This document shows positions 16,805-26,149 of a stretch of DNA of 64,000 nt, piece after piece (positions within the stretch are counted from its first letter, which is position 1; each line of letters starts with the position of its first letter). Source of the DNA: Lactiplantibacillus paraplantarum (GTDB lineage Bacteria; Bacillota; Bacilli; Lactobacillales; Lactobacillaceae); the NCBI RefSeq assembly GCF_003641145.1, contig NZ_CP032744.1:496001-560000 (forward strand), written 5' to 3'. Both the position numbers and the translations under genes were made by a program. The notes beneath the pieces were generated by a model. It did not search any database. It saw nothing but the letters and a program-made list of their open reading frames with translations, and was not told where the DNA came from.

Positions 16805-18976
16805 ATGGATAATCAGATTTTAACGTTAGTTGATCAAGCCCTGACGAAGTTTAAACCGCAACAGATTAAAGCGGTGCTTGGACTCATGGACGAAGGTAAC
16901 ACGGTGCCGTTTATCGCACGGTATCGAAAGGAACGTACCGGTAACTTAGATGAAGTTGAAATTCGCGAAATCAAAGATAACTATGATCGGCTTGCGAGTC
17001 TAGAGAGTCGTAAGGCGGATGTGATGAAGTTGATTGCTGAACAGGACCACTTGACGCCGGCTTTAAAGCAAGCCATTGAACAAGCTGAGAAGTTACAAGA
17101 CGTTGAAGACTTATATTTGCCGTACAAACAAAAGCGGCGGACGAAGGCAACGATTGCTAAGGACGCTGGCTTGGAACCGTTGGCGGCCTGGCTATTGCGT
17201 TTTCCAGCAAGTGGTATTCAGGAACACGCAACTCAATTTATTAATGAAGAACAGGACATCACTAACACGGACGCGGCATTAGCTGGCGCACATGAAATCT
17301 TGGCCGAGGCTTTTGGTGATAATGCTGGTTTACGGAATTGGGTCCGGAATTATACTCGCGACCGGGGCTTACTAGTCGCAAAAGTTAAACCCAAGGGTAA
17401 AGTAGCCGATGAACAAGGTGTTTATCAACAATATTATGATTTTAATAGTCCCATCAAGCAGATGGTGCCGTACCGGGTACTGGCCATCAACCGTGGGGAA
17501 ACCGAAAAAGTATTGAAAGTCAGCATTGATGTTGATCGTGCGGGAATTGACCGGTATTGTCATTTTCGCTTTATTGGTCAACACCACGGCCCGGCGGTTG
17601 AACTAGTAGAAGCCGCTTATCAGGATGCCTACAAACGCTTTATTGGCCCAGCTATCGAACGCGAACTTCGCAACGAGTTGAGTGCGGCTGCCAATGAACA
17701 GGCCATCAGAGTCTTTGGCGATAATTTGTACCACTTGTTGATGCAGGCGCCATTAAAGGGCCGCGTGGTCTTAGGGTTTGACCCTGCTTACCGGACGGGG
17801 TGTAAATTAGCCGTGATGGACGCGAATGGTAAGTTCTTAGATAAGCTTGTGATTTATCCACACAAACCAGCCTCAACCGCCAAACGGGAAGCTGCTGCGG
17901 GTGAGTTTAAAGCCTTTTTGGAGAAGTATCATGTTGAAATGATTGCGATTGGTAACGGGACGGCTTCCCGGGAGTCTGAGGAGTTTGTGGCACAGGTGTT
18001 GAAGACGATGAGTCGGCCAGTGTATTATGTCATCGTGAACGAAGCTGGGGCTTCCGTGTACTCTGCTAGTGCTAAGGCGCGCGCTGAATTTCCTGAGCTA
18101 CACGTTGAACAACGTAGTGCGATCAGCATCGGCCGGCGACTACAAGACCCACTGGCAGAATTGATCAAAATCGATCCGAAGTCAGTCGGAGTCGGGCAAT
18201 ATCAACACGATGTTCCTCAAAAAGAACTGACGACGCAGCTGGATACGGTGATTGAGACCGCGGTTAACCAAGTTGGGGTCAATTTGAATACCGCTAGTTC
18301 GGAGCTATTGACGCATATTTCGGGGCTATCCAGCACGATTGCCCAAAATGTGATTACTTATCGGGATGAAAATGGCGAGTTCACGAGCCGACCACAATTG
18401 AAAAAAGTGCCGCGGTTGGGACCGAAAGCTTATGAACAAGCGGTCGGCTTCCTGCGAATCATTGACGGCAAGAATGTTTTTGATAACACGGATATTCATC
18501 CAGAAAGTTATCCCGCAGCCAAAGCGTTATTGGCAGCGGCTGGATTAAAGACGGCGGACGTTGGGACGACTAAAGCCCAACAGTTGAATCAATTAGATTT
18601 AGCGCAACTTGCGACCAGCACCGGTGTCGGTGAACTGACCTTAAAGGATATTATTAGTAGTTTGCAAAAGCCCGGGCGTGATGTTCGTGATACGATGCCC
18701 GCACCGTTACTCCGGCAAGACGTTTTAAAGATGAGTGATCTAAAACCAGGAATGCAGCTGCAAGGAACCGTACGCAACGTGGTCGACTTTGGGGCGTTTG
18801 TGGATATTGGCGTCAAGCAAGACGGCCTCGTGCACGTCTCCAAACTAACGGATAAATTCTTGAAAGATCCGCGTCAGGCGGTGGCCGTTGGCGACATCGT
18901 GACGGTGTGGGTCGAAGAAGTTGATGAACAGCGGCAGCGCATCGCCTTAACGATGATTGCACCGGCTGAAGCATAA
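16805..18976 (+). CDS. tex: Tex-family RNA-binding transcription accessory protein, 723 aa
   Basis: Tex proteins bind nucleic acid and are tied to transcription and stress tolerance. Domain order is complete: an N-terminal helical Tex region with VPFIARYRKERTG and YLPYKQKRRTKA, a YqgF-like domain (VVLGFDPAYRTGCKLAVMD, near 325), helix-hairpin-helix motifs (LNTASSELLTHISGLS, near 500) and a C-terminal S1 domain (GMQLQGTVRNVVDFGAFVDI, residues about 640-715). The ATG at 16805 is taken over an in-frame TTG at 16793. Its stop overlaps the sprT start (TAATG), so both are one unit. Confidence 0.96.
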   Translation: MDNQILTLVDQALTKFKPQQIKAVLGLMDEGNTVPFIARYRKERTGNLDEVEIREIKDNYDRLASLESRKADVMKLIAEQDHLTPALKQAIEQAEKLQDVEDLYLPYKQKRRTKATIAKDAGLEPLAAWLLRFPASGIQEHATQFINEEQDITNTDAALAGAHEILAEAFGDNAGLRNWVRNYTRDRGLLVAKVKPKGKVADEQGVYQQYYDFNSPIKQMVPYRVLAINRGETEKVLKVSIDVDRAGIDRYCHFRFIGQHHGPAVELVEAAYQDAYKRFIGPAIERELRNELSAAANEQAIRVFGDNLYHLLMQAPLKGRVVLGFDPAYRTGCKLAVMDANGKFLDKLVIYPHKPASTAKREAAAGEFKAFLEKYHVEMIAIGNGTASRESEEFVAQVLKTMSRPVYYVIVNEAGASVYSASAKARAEFPELHVEQRSAISIGRRLQDPLAELIKIDPKSVGVGQYQHDVPQKELTTQLDTVIETAVNQVGVNLNTASSELLTHISGLSSTIAQNVITYRDENGEFTSRPQLKKVPRLGPKAYEQAVGFLRIIDGKNVFDNTDIHPESYPAAKALLAAAGLKTADVGTTKAQQLNQLDLAQLATSTGVGELTLKDIISSLQKPGRDVRDTMPAPLLRQDVLKMSDLKPGMQLQGTVRNVVDFGAFVDIGVKQDGLVHVSKLTDKFLKDPRQAVAVGDIVTVWVEEVDEQRQRIALTMIAPAEA

Positions 18977-19422
18977 TGACTGATTTAGAGTTACAGCAGC
19001 TCGTTGCGACCATTTCCATGCGTGATTTTCACCGTCCATTCCAGCACCGCGCTTATTTTAATGCCCGGTTACGAACGACGGGTGGTCGTTATCAGTTGGC
19101 CTCGCATGATATTGATATCAATCCGAAGATGCTGACTGATTTTGATGAGGCCACCTTGATTGGCGTCATCAAGCATGAATTGTGTCATTATCATTTACAT
19201 TTGACTAAGCGGGGTTATCGACATCGTGATGTGGAATTTAAACGGTTACTCGCTCAGGTGGGCGGTTCGCGCTATGCCCCGGCACCTAAGCACCCGGCGA
19301 CTTCAGCTTACCGGTATATATACGAATGCCAACAGTGTGGGCAGCGTTATTATCGCAAGCGGCGAATGGATACGCAGCGCTATTCTTGTGGCCGCTGCCG
19401 GGGACCAATTAAGTTAGTCTGA
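18976..19422 (+). CDS. sprT: SprT-like zinc metalloprotein, 148 aa
   Basis: This is a SprT family protein with a zincin-like HELCHYHLH active-site helix (residues about 64-72) and a C-terminal zinc ribbon (CQQCG...CGRCRG). The length matches the bacterial SprT-like group (about 150). In eukaryotes relatives (Spartan) cut DNA-protein crosslinks; the bacterial role is not defined. It overlaps tex by one base, which suggests coupled translation. Confidence is high for family and low for function. Confidence 0.9.
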   Translation: MTDLELQQLVATISMRDFHRPFQHRAYFNARLRTTGGRYQLASHDIDINPKMLTDFDEATLIGVIKHELCHYHLHLTKRGYRHRDVEFKRLLAQVGGSRYAPAPKHPATSAYRYIYECQQCGQRYYRKRRMDTQRYSCGRCRGPIKLV

Positions 19423-19428
19423 AAAGGT

Positions 19429-19457
19429 TTGCTAAAGTGGGACGCTTCCGATAGAAT
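19429..19457 (+). promoter_or_regulatory. Promoter of hom-thrB
   Basis: TTGCTA at 19429-19434 and TAGAAT at 19452-19457 with a 17-base spacer; the start codon of hom follows 30 bases later. No T-box or other leader fits in the short gap. Confidence 0.65.
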
Positions 19458-19487
19458 TAGCTTAACTATTGATATGGAGGGATTAAG

Positions 19488-20774
19488 ATGGAAACGATTA
19501 AAATTGGTGTGGTCGGACTAGGCACAGTCGGGACCGGCGTTGTTAAAATGCTTCAAGCGCATCAGGAAAAGATTTCAGAAATTACCGGTCGTAAGTTGGA
19601 ACTAGCCTGCGTAGTTGTCCACAACTTGAAAAAGCACGAACAAGTTGATTTGGGGGACGTTCAGATGACCGACCAAATCGCGACCCTGCTTGATGATCCG
19701 TCCATTCAAATTATGGTCGAAGTGATGGGGTCGATTCATCCGGCGAAGGAATATATTACGCAAGCCTTGAAAGCTGGCAAACACGTGGTGACGGCCAATA
19801 AGGACTTGATTGCGCAATATGGCCGGGAGTTGGTTCAGATTGCGCGTGAAAATCATCGCGACCTGTTCTATGAAGCGAGTGTTGCTGGTGGGATTCCAAT
19901 CTTACGGACGATTGATAATAGTTTCGCTGCTGACCGGATTCAACGGGTCATGGGAATCGTCAACGGGACCACTAATTACATCATGACGCAGATGCTGACT
20001 AAGCATTGGTCGTATGACCAGGCCTTGAGTTCAGCACAAGACTTGGGGTTTGCCGAAAGTGATCCCACTAATGATGTCGAAGGTCTTGATGCGGCGTTCA
20101 AGATGATTATCTTAACGCAGTTTGCCTTTGGGATGAGTCTGTCCCTCGACCACGTTCAAGTGCAGGGAATTACAAAAATCAGCCCAGAGGATATCGCGGA
20201 AGCTCACCAGCTTGGGTATACGATTAAATTACTCGGGATTGCGGAAGAAATTGATGATCGCATTGCGGTATCGGTGGGTCCCGTGCTCGTCTCTGATCAA
20301 CACCCACTTGCTACGGTGCAAAATGAAAATAATGCCGTGATGGTGACTGGAACGGCTGTGGGGAACACGATGTTTTACGGTCCCGGCGCTGGGGAACTCC
20401 CAACTGCTAACAGTGTGCTGAGTGATATTACAACGGTTGCAAAAAATATTGCGCTGAATACGACTGGCAATACGTTTAACTCTTATCGCCAGGAGACAGT
20501 CTTAGCAACACCTGAAGATGTCGTGTATCCTCACTTTATTGCCTTGAGGATGCGGGATGTCCCAGGGATGATGATGAAATTGACAGCAATTATGACGCGC
20601 GCAGAAGTTTCGTTCAGCCGGATTATTCAAAACCAATTAGGTGACGGCAACGCGCGTGTTGTGATCATTACCCATGCTATGAATGATCAACAGTTAGCCG
20701 ACATCACTCGTGAAATCGGTGAGCAAGAGAATATGCAACTATTAGCGAGTTATAAAGTTTTGAAGAATGCGTAG
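19488..20774 (+). CDS. hom: Homoserine dehydrogenase, 428 aa
   Basis: It reduces aspartate semialdehyde to homoserine, the branch point to threonine and methionine. Signatures are the Rossmann GVVGLGTVGTGVVKML at the N-terminus, VVTANKDLIAQYG, ASVAGGIPILRTI, the GIVNGTTNYIM segment and GFAESDPTNDVEGLDAAFK. A C-terminal ACT domain (from about residue 350, RMRDVPGMMMKLTAIM) suggests feedback by threonine, as in the monofunctional Gram-positive enzymes. ATATGGAGGG precedes the ATG. thrB follows after 12 bases; no thrC lies in the window. Confidence 0.97.
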   Translation: METIKIGVVGLGTVGTGVVKMLQAHQEKISEITGRKLELACVVVHNLKKHEQVDLGDVQMTDQIATLLDDPSIQIMVEVMGSIHPAKEYITQALKAGKHVVTANKDLIAQYGRELVQIARENHRDLFYEASVAGGIPILRTIDNSFAADRIQRVMGIVNGTTNYIMTQMLTKHWSYDQALSSAQDLGFAESDPTNDVEGLDAAFKMIILTQFAFGMSLSLDHVQVQGITKISPEDIAEAHQLGYTIKLLGIAEEIDDRIAVSVGPVLVSDQHPLATVQNENNAVMVTGTAVGNTMFYGPGAGELPTANSVLSDITTVAKNIALNTTGNTFNSYRQETVLATPEDVVYPHFIALRMRDVPGMMMKLTAIMTRAEVSFSRIIQNQLGDGNARVVIITHAMNDQQLADITREIGEQENMQLLASYKVLKNA

Positions 20775-20786
20775 GTGAGGTAAGTC

Positions 20787-21662
20787 ATGCTAACAATCTC
20801 AGTTCCCGCAACTTCCGCCAACCTTGGCCCTGGATTTGACTCAATCGGTCTAGCACTAGATATGCAATTGACGTTACAAGTCTTACAACCTAGTGACCAT
20901 TGGCAGATTGACCATCCCTTTGGGGCGGATGTGCCGACGGATGAACGCAATTTAATTATTAAAACGGCGTTACATTTGGTACCAGATTTACATCCACAGC
21001 ATCTACAGATGGCTTCTAAAATTCCATTGGCGCGCGGATTGGGTAGTAGCTCGACGGCCATCGTAGCCGGCTTAGTGCTGGCTAACGAATTGACCGGCGC
21101 ACCGCGCTCTTCTGCTGAGCTACTGGAAGTTGCTACTCAATTGGAGGGGCACCCAGATAATGTGGCACCGGCTTTGTTAGGTGGTTTGGTCGTGGCGACG
21201 TACACTGACGAACGCGTCCGCGCGGTGAAGTTACCGCTACCGACGCTTTTTGCAAGTGTCTACGTACCGAACGAGCCATTATTAACGGTGGCTAGCCGCC
21301 AAGCGTTGCCAACTGAATTGACGTATCACCAAGCCATTACTGGCAGTAGTGTGGCTAATACGTTAGTAGCCGCTTTAGCGACTCAAAATTGGGACGTGGC
21401 GTTACCGCTGTTGGAACAGGACCAGTTCCATGAACAGTATCGGGCTAAGTTAGTGCCAGCACTACAAACGGTTAGAGACCATGCCCACGCCCTGGGATTA
21501 ACGGGGACTTATTTGAGTGGTGCTGGGCCGACGGTGATTACGTTGGGTGATTACGGTCAACTCGCTACGTTGCAAGCACAATTAGGCCAAGATACAACAC
21601 TCAACGGCCAATTATTCCTATTGCCAATGGATGCAACTGGGGTAAAAGTACAAAAATCTTAA
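20787..21662 (+). CDS. thrB: Homoserine kinase, 291 aa
   Basis: It phosphorylates homoserine to O-phosphohomoserine for threonine synthesis. This is a GHMP kinase: the N-terminal VPATSANLGPGFDSIGLAL, the ATP-binding IPLARGLGSSSTAIVAG near residue 80, EGHPDNVAPALLGG, and the C-terminal LSGAGPTVITL. The length fits ThrB (about 290-300). GGTGAGG precedes the ATG. It forms an operon with hom. Confidence 0.97.
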   Translation: MLTISVPATSANLGPGFDSIGLALDMQLTLQVLQPSDHWQIDHPFGADVPTDERNLIIKTALHLVPDLHPQHLQMASKIPLARGLGSSSTAIVAGLVLANELTGAPRSSAELLEVATQLEGHPDNVAPALLGGLVVATYTDERVRAVKLPLPTLFASVYVPNEPLLTVASRQALPTELTYHQAITGSSVANTLVAALATQNWDVALPLLEQDQFHEQYRAKLVPALQTVRDHAHALGLTGTYLSGAGPTVITLGDYGQLATLQAQLGQDTTLNGQLFLLPMDATGVKVQKS

Positions 21663-21669
21663 AATAAGC

Positions 21670-21698
21670 TTGTCAGACTCGCAAAATTTTGTTATGAT
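21670..21698 (+). promoter_or_regulatory. tRNA-Leu promoter
   Basis: TTGTCA (21670-21675) and TATGAT (21693-21698) with a 17-base spacer, 20 bases before the tRNA 5' end. Confidence 0.8.
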
Positions 21699-21717
21699 GT
21701 TTTTTGTGAGTTGTGAT

Positions 21718-21802
21718 GCGGCCATGGCGGAATTGGCAGACGCGCAAGATTAAGGATCTTGTCGGGGTTAACCCGGTGGAAGTTCGAATCTTCTTGGCCG
21801 CA
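21718..21802 (+). tRNA. tRNA-Leu (anticodon AAG)
   Basis: The acceptor strands GCGGCCA and TGGCCGC pair, with A as discriminator; there is a long variable arm of class II type. The anticodon stem CAAGA/TCTTG encloses the loop TTAAGGA, so the anticodon is AAG (21752-21754) with G37, as expected for CUN-reading tRNAs. A34 implies conversion to inosine, letting it read CUU, CUC and CUA. No CCA is encoded. Confidence 0.95.
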
Positions 21803-21813
21803 CTAACGAATGT

Positions 21814-21861
21814 AAGAATCGATCCGATAGGCCTAAGCCTTGATGGATCGATTCTTTTTTT
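21814..21861 (+). terminator. Terminator of tRNA-Leu
   Basis: A perfect 12-bp stem AAGAATCGATCC/GGATCGATTCTT with seven following T residues. Confidence 0.9.
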
Positions 21862-22032
21862 GCTATGGTAAATTCGACTGACTATATTATTCCAGACTTG
21901 CTTTTTTGCAACTACTTCAACTATGTTCACCAAATTTGCCGGACCTTATTGTTTAATCTCACGATTACCAGCATTATAATGAAAACGGTTAATCGACTGA
22001 TTACGATATTAAGAGAAGGTGAGGATCAATCA

Positions 22033-22884
22033 TTGATTAGAATGAGTAGATGGTGGGGTATCTTAGTGGGCGGATTGCTTGTTAGTGGGTTGGTTTACCC
22101 CGCACAAGCGGCCGTAACGACTTATCCGATTACAGGAATTCAGGTGGTGCAGCCACGGGTCTATCAGACGAATAGTCAGAACGGTGTCGGTTACCATTTA
22201 ACCGTCGTGCGTCATCAGCGTGCCCAATTGCGTGTTAATTTACATTTAAAGTATCACCAGCATACACAGTGGACGCGTACTGAGCAGGCTGATATTTATC
22301 GCAACGTGCGTCGTCAGCGCTTTTACTACGTGCATAATGGTCGTCAGCAGAGTGGCTGGATAGCCGCTAGTCAGCTAAGACCAGCCAATACGGCGTCGGT
22401 TCAGCTGAGGGTGCCACTGATTGACCAGCTACCGGAGTTACCAACGGGATGTGAGATGACAGCGACCACCATGATGTTACAGTATGCCGGTGTTAACATT
22501 AGTAAGGAACAGTTTGCCAGCCAAGTGCCTCGCAGTTCGAATCCTAATACTGGTTTTGTTGGTAATCCTGCTTCGGCTGATGGTATTGGGCTTTACATCT
22601 ACCCCCAAGGCTTGTTACCAACGATCCGCCACTATTTGCCATCTGCTGAAGATTTCAGTGGAGTGAGTCTGCAACGACTTAAAGTGCAGCTCGCTAAAGG
22701 CCATCCGGTAGTTGCTTGGGTTCAGGGACTAGATGGCTTTGCGAGTCATACGGTGACGCTTACCGGGTATACAGCAACGACTGTTAGCTACAATGATCCC
22801 TGGCATGGTCAACACAGTCGAATGGATAATCAAGCGTTTGAAGCAATGTGGCAATTGAATGGCCGGCGGGCACTAAGTTATTAA
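22033..22884 (+). CDS. Exported C39-like cysteine peptidase, 283 aa
   Basis: This is probably a secreted or surface cysteine peptidase of unknown target. A signal peptide is clear (WWGILVGGLLVSGLVYPAQA, cleavage after AQA). Next comes an SH3-like region of about 100 residues (RNVRRQRFYYVHNGRQQSGW), then a Peptidase_C39_2 domain from about residue 130. The presumed catalytic Cys is in LPTGCEMTATTMMLQYAG and the His in ASHTVTLTGY, followed by YNDPW. The TTG start at 22033 lies eight bases after GGTGAGG; the ATG at 22042 is too far from it. The frame stays open further upstream, but without a Shine-Dalgarno or signal. Confidence 0.82.
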   Translation: MIRMSRWWGILVGGLLVSGLVYPAQAAVTTYPITGIQVVQPRVYQTNSQNGVGYHLTVVRHQRAQLRVNLHLKYHQHTQWTRTEQADIYRNVRRQRFYYVHNGRQQSGWIAASQLRPANTASVQLRVPLIDQLPELPTGCEMTATTMMLQYAGVNISKEQFASQVPRSSNPNTGFVGNPASADGIGLYIYPQGLLPTIRHYLPSAEDFSGVSLQRLKVQLAKGHPVVAWVQGLDGFASHTVTLTGYTATTVSYNDPWHGQHSRMDNQAFEAMWQLNGRRALSY

Positions 22885-22983
22885 GAATTTAATACCATAG
22901 TTAACATTAGTTACTGTTTCATAATTTTGTTTTAAAAATACGCTATTTGACACACAAAACAATTATTTTAATACTGTATTACT

Positions 22984-22996
22984 TTAGTGTATCAAT
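22984..22996 (+). promoter_or_regulatory. Shared 13-base motif (copy 1) upstream of the PTS operon
   Basis: TTAGTGTATCAAT lies about 40 bases before the -24 element. The same 13 bases recur inverted at 29513-29525, and their core TAGTGTATCAAT lies in the palindrome at 26586-26609, that is, at every ManR-linked promoter region. It is a candidate activator or repressor site. Confidence 0.6.
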
Positions 22997-23034
22997 CTTA
23001 GGCCTGAAATAAGGGCTTTCATCGTTAGTGTATT

Positions 23035-23051
23035 TTGGCACGGAATTTGCA
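23035..23051 (+). promoter_or_regulatory. Sigma-54 (-24/-12) promoter of the mannose PTS operon
   Basis: TTGGCAC, five bases, then TTGCA matches the RpoN consensus TGGCAC-N5-TTGC exactly. Sigma-54 promoters need an enhancer-binding activator, and a LevR-type activator gene is encoded downstream. Sigma-54 control of this PTS has been reported for L. plantarum. Confidence 0.93.
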
Positions 23052-23173
23052 TGTATATTAGTGAGTGCGAAAAAGATTGCGCTTACAGTATCAAAAACAT
23101 AAATAGTTACAGGCAATTTAGATATTATTTATTCGTTTTATATGACTGTAACGAAAAAATAGGAGGTACAAAG

Positions 23174-24148
23174 ATGGTAAGCATTATCATTGCTAGTCAC
23201 GGCGAATTCGCTAAAGGCATCTATCAATCTGGATCAATGATTTTCGGCGAACAAGAAAACGTTCAAGCCGTTACGTTGATGCCTAGCGAAGGCCCTGACG
23301 ACATCAAGGCTAAGTTGGAAAAAGCCATTGCTTCATTCGACGATCAAGAGCAAGTCTTATTCTTAGTCGACCTTTGGGGCGGGACACCATTCAATCAAGT
23401 TAACGGCTTGTTTGAAGCACACAAGGACAAATGGGCAATCGTTGCCGGTTTGAACTTGCCAATGTTAATTGAAGCGTATGCTTCACGGCTTTCAATGGAT
23501 TCGGCACACGAAATTGCCACTCATATCATTGAAACTGCTAAGGATGGCGTGAAGGTTCGTCCTGAAGCATTAGCACCTAAGGAAGAAAAGGTTGCTGCCG
23601 CTGCCACGACTAACAATAACGCTGGTCGTCCAGGGACGTTGGAATATGGTTTAGCGCGGATCGACTCACGACTCTTGCATGGGCAAGTTGCCACTGCTTG
23701 GAGTAAGACGGTTAACCCAACCCGGATCATCGTTGTTTCCGATAGTGTTGCTAAGGATGATTTACGTTCGAACATGATTAAGCAAGCTGCACCAGCAGGT
23801 GTACATGCGCATGTTATTCCAATTGATCAAATGATTAAGATTGCTAAAGATGACAAGCACTTTGGCGGTCAAAAGGCCCTTGTCTTATTTGAAACCCCAC
23901 AAGATGCATTACGTGCAATTGAAGGTGGCGTGCCAATCAAGACTTTGAACATTGGTTCAATGGCGCACTCAGTTGGTAAAGTTCAACCAAACAAAGTTTT
24001 AGCTTTTGATCAAGATGATATTGATACTTACAAGAAGTTGGAACAAGACGGCGTCGAATTTGATGTTCGGAAAGTTCCTTCAGATAGTAAGGATAATATG
24101 GATAATATCCTGAAAAAAGCTCAAAACATGTTGAATGAACAAAAGTAG
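23174..24148 (+). CDS. pts9AB: Mannose-family PTS EIIAB component, 324 aa
   Basis: This cytoplasmic phosphotransfer protein passes phosphate from HPr to the sugar during mannose/glucose uptake. The EIIA domain (residues 1 to about 130) has the phosphorylated His9 in IIIASHGEF. An Ala/Asn-rich linker (about 133-152) joins it to the EIIB domain (about 155-324), with its active His169 in [11 protein letters not shown]. The ATG at 23174 follows AGGAGG; upstream in-frame codons overlap the sigma-54 promoter and cannot be used. It is the first gene of the EIIAB-EIIC-EIID operon. Confidence 0.96.
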   Translation: MVSIIIASHGEFAKGIYQSGSMIFGEQENVQAVTLMPSEGPDDIKAKLEKAIASFDDQEQVLFLVDLWGGTPFNQVNGLFEAHKDKWAIVAGLNLPMLIEAYASRLSMDSAHEIATHIIETAKDGVKVRPEALAPKEEKVAAAATTNNNAGRPGTLEYGLARIDSRLLHGQVATAWSKTVNPTRIIVVSDSVAKDDLRSNMIKQAAPAGVHAHVIPIDQMIKIAKDDKHFGGQKALVLFETPQDALRAIEGGVPIKTLNIGSMAHSVGKVQPNKVLAFDQDDIDTYKKLEQDGVEFDVRKVPSDSKDNMDNILKKAQNMLNEQK

Positions 24149-24185
24149 TATAGATAACTATCAGAAGAAAATGGAGGATTAAATC

Positions 24186-24992
24186 ATGAATTTGAATGCA
24201 ATTCAAATGATTTTAGTCGTACTCGTAGCATTTTTAGCTGGTATGGAAGGTATTTTGGATGAATTCCATTTCCATCAACCAGTTGTTGCATGTGCGCTGA
24301 TCGGATTAGTTACTGGTCAATTAGTACCATGTATTATTTTAGGTGGTAGCCTACAAATGATCGCGTTAGGTTGGTCAAACGTTGGTGCCGCCGTTGCTCC
24401 TGATGCCGCTTTAGCTGCCATTGCATCCGCAATTATCTTAGTTTTAGGTGGCCAAGGTCGTGCCGGGGTTTCTTCAGCCATTGCAATTGCCGTTCCTTTG
24501 GCCGTTGCTGGGTTACTTTTAACCATTCTTGCACGTACGATTGCAACTATTATTGTTCATATCATGGACCGTGCTGCCGAAGAAGGTAGTTTCGGTAAAC
24601 TTGAATTCTGGCACATTGTTGCCATTTGTATGCAAGGGTTGCGGATTGCCATTCCAGCTGCTTTGATCTTAGCCGTTGGTGCTGGCCCTGTTAAGACGAT
24701 GTTGAATGCTATGCCTGCATGGTTAACTGATGGTTTATCAATCGGTGGTGGTATGGTTGTTGCCGTTGGTTACGCAATGGTTATCAACATGATGGCTTCC
24801 CGCGAAATGTGGCCATTCTTCGCTTTAGGTTTCGTGTTAGCTGCTGTTAGTGAAATTACACTTATCGGACTTGGTGCAATTGGTGTTGCCATGGCTCTTA
24901 TTTACTTGAACCTTTCTAAGATGGGCGGTTCTGGTAATGGCGGTGGTTCTAACACTGGTGATCCTGTCGGCGATATTATCGATAAATACTAA
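24186..24992 (+). CDS. pts9C: Mannose PTS EIIC membrane component, 268 aa
   Basis: This membrane channel subunit binds and translocates the sugar together with EIID. The start is typical (NAIQMILVVLVAFLAGMEGILDEF), followed by QPVVACALIGLVTGQLVPCIILGGSLQMIALGW in family position and about seven hydrophobic helices. It ends in a Gly/Asn-rich tail (GGSGNGGGSNTG). The length is that of ManY proteins. ATGGAGG precedes the ATG; EIID follows after 17 bases. Confidence 0.96.
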   Translation: MNLNAIQMILVVLVAFLAGMEGILDEFHFHQPVVACALIGLVTGQLVPCIILGGSLQMIALGWSNVGAAVAPDAALAAIASAIILVLGGQGRAGVSSAIAIAVPLAVAGLLLTILARTIATIIVHIMDRAAEEGSFGKLEFWHIVAICMQGLRIAIPAALILAVGAGPVKTMLNAMPAWLTDGLSIGGGMVVAVGYAMVINMMASREMWPFFALGFVLAAVSEITLIGLGAIGVAMALIYLNLSKMGGSGNGGGSNTGDPVGDIIDKY

Positions 24993-25009
24993 CGAAGGAG
25001 GGCAAGAAA

Positions 25010-25927
25010 ATGGCTGATAATAAAGTACAAATTACTAAAAGTGATCGTATTAAGGTTTGGATGCGTTCTAACTTCCTTCAAGGTTCATGGAACTACGAAC
25101 GTATGCAAAATGGTGGCTGGGCATTTACTTTAATCCCAGTCCTTAAAAAGTTATACACAACTAAAGAAGACCGTGCTGCTGCATTGAAGCGTCACTTGGA
25201 ATTCTTTAACACTCATCCATACGTTGCATCACCAATCATTGGTGTTACGATGGCCTTGGAAGAAGAACGTGCCAATGGGGCCCCAATTGATGATGTTACG
25301 ATTCAAGGGGTTAAAGTTGGTATGATGGGGCCTTTGGCTGGTGTTGGTGATCCAGTGTTCTGGTTCACGTTGAAGCCAATTATTGGTGCCTTAGCCGCTT
25401 CCCTTGCTTTGGGTGGTAGCATCATGGGTCCAATCCTATACTTCGTTGTTTGGAACGTAATTCGTTTAGGATTTATGTGGTATACACAAGAATTCGGTTA
25501 CAAAGCCGGTTCTAAGATTACTGAAGACTTATCTGGTGGTATCTTACAAGACATCACTAAGGGTGCTTCGATTTTAGGTATGTTCATCTTGCCTGCTTTG
25601 ATCGAACGGTGGGTTGTTGTTGACTTTAGCCCGGTTAAGGTTTCAACGATCAAACAAAGTGCCGGTGCTTATATTGATTGGGACAAGTTACCAAAGGGTG
25701 CCGCTGGTATCAAGGAAGCCTTGACCCAACAAGCTGCTGGTCGTTCACTCGACAAGTACAAAGTTACGACTTTACAAGATAACTTAAATCAATTAATTCC
25801 TGGTTTAGCTGCCTTGTTAATCACCTTCTTGTCAATGTGGTTATTAAAGAAGAAAGTTTCACCAATCATCATCATCTTCGGCCTCTTCGCCTTTGGTGTT
25901 ATCATGCATGTTCTTGGTGTAATGTAA
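25010..25927 (+). CDS. pts9D: Mannose PTS EIID membrane component, 305 aa
   Basis: It is the partner of EIIC in the mannose/glucose channel. Family features are FLQGSWNYERMQNGGWAF at the N-terminus, NTHPYVASPIIGVTMALEEE, GMMGPLAGVGDPVFWFTLKPI and a hydrophobic C-terminal segment. A central insert of about 40 residues (DWDKLPKGAAGIKEALTQQA region) matches the longer ManZ type of lactic acid bacteria. The EIIC/EIID pair of this family is also the usual receptor for class IIa bacteriocins. A terminator follows at 25998. Confidence 0.96.
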   Translation: MADNKVQITKSDRIKVWMRSNFLQGSWNYERMQNGGWAFTLIPVLKKLYTTKEDRAAALKRHLEFFNTHPYVASPIIGVTMALEEERANGAPIDDVTIQGVKVGMMGPLAGVGDPVFWFTLKPIIGALAASLALGGSIMGPILYFVVWNVIRLGFMWYTQEFGYKAGSKITEDLSGGILQDITKGASILGMFILPALIERWVVVDFSPVKVSTIKQSAGAYIDWDKLPKGAAGIKEALTQQAAGRSLDKYKVTTLQDNLNQLIPGLAALLITFLSMWLLKKKVSPIIIIFGLFAFGVIMHVLGVM

Positions 25928-25997
25928 ACTGCAATTAATAATTATTGAAGTCTTCAATCTGAACTTTGATGTTTTTAGCGAAGCTCATTGATAAATT

Positions 25998-26028
25998 TAG
26001 ATGGACTCTTCGGAGTTCATCTATTTTT
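25998..26028 (+). terminator. Terminator of the mannose PTS operon
   Basis: TAGATGGACTC and GAGTTCATCTA form an 11-bp stem (one G-U) around TTCG, then TTTTT. Confidence 0.85.
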
Positions 26029-26081
26029 ATACTTAGATTTCTAAAAGTGGTTTACTGATTGTAAGGCAATCAATTCTAATT

Positions 26082-26110
26082 TTGCTTAATATGAAAAGAC
26101 ACTTTATAAT
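26082..26110 (+). promoter_or_regulatory. Vegetative promoter of the DUF956 gene
   Basis: TTGCTT at 26082-26087 and TATAAT at 26105-26110 with a 17-base spacer. Confidence 0.7.
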
Positions 26111-26149
26111 TGAGGCTAGACTAACCGGAATAGAAATGGAGTAATTCGA

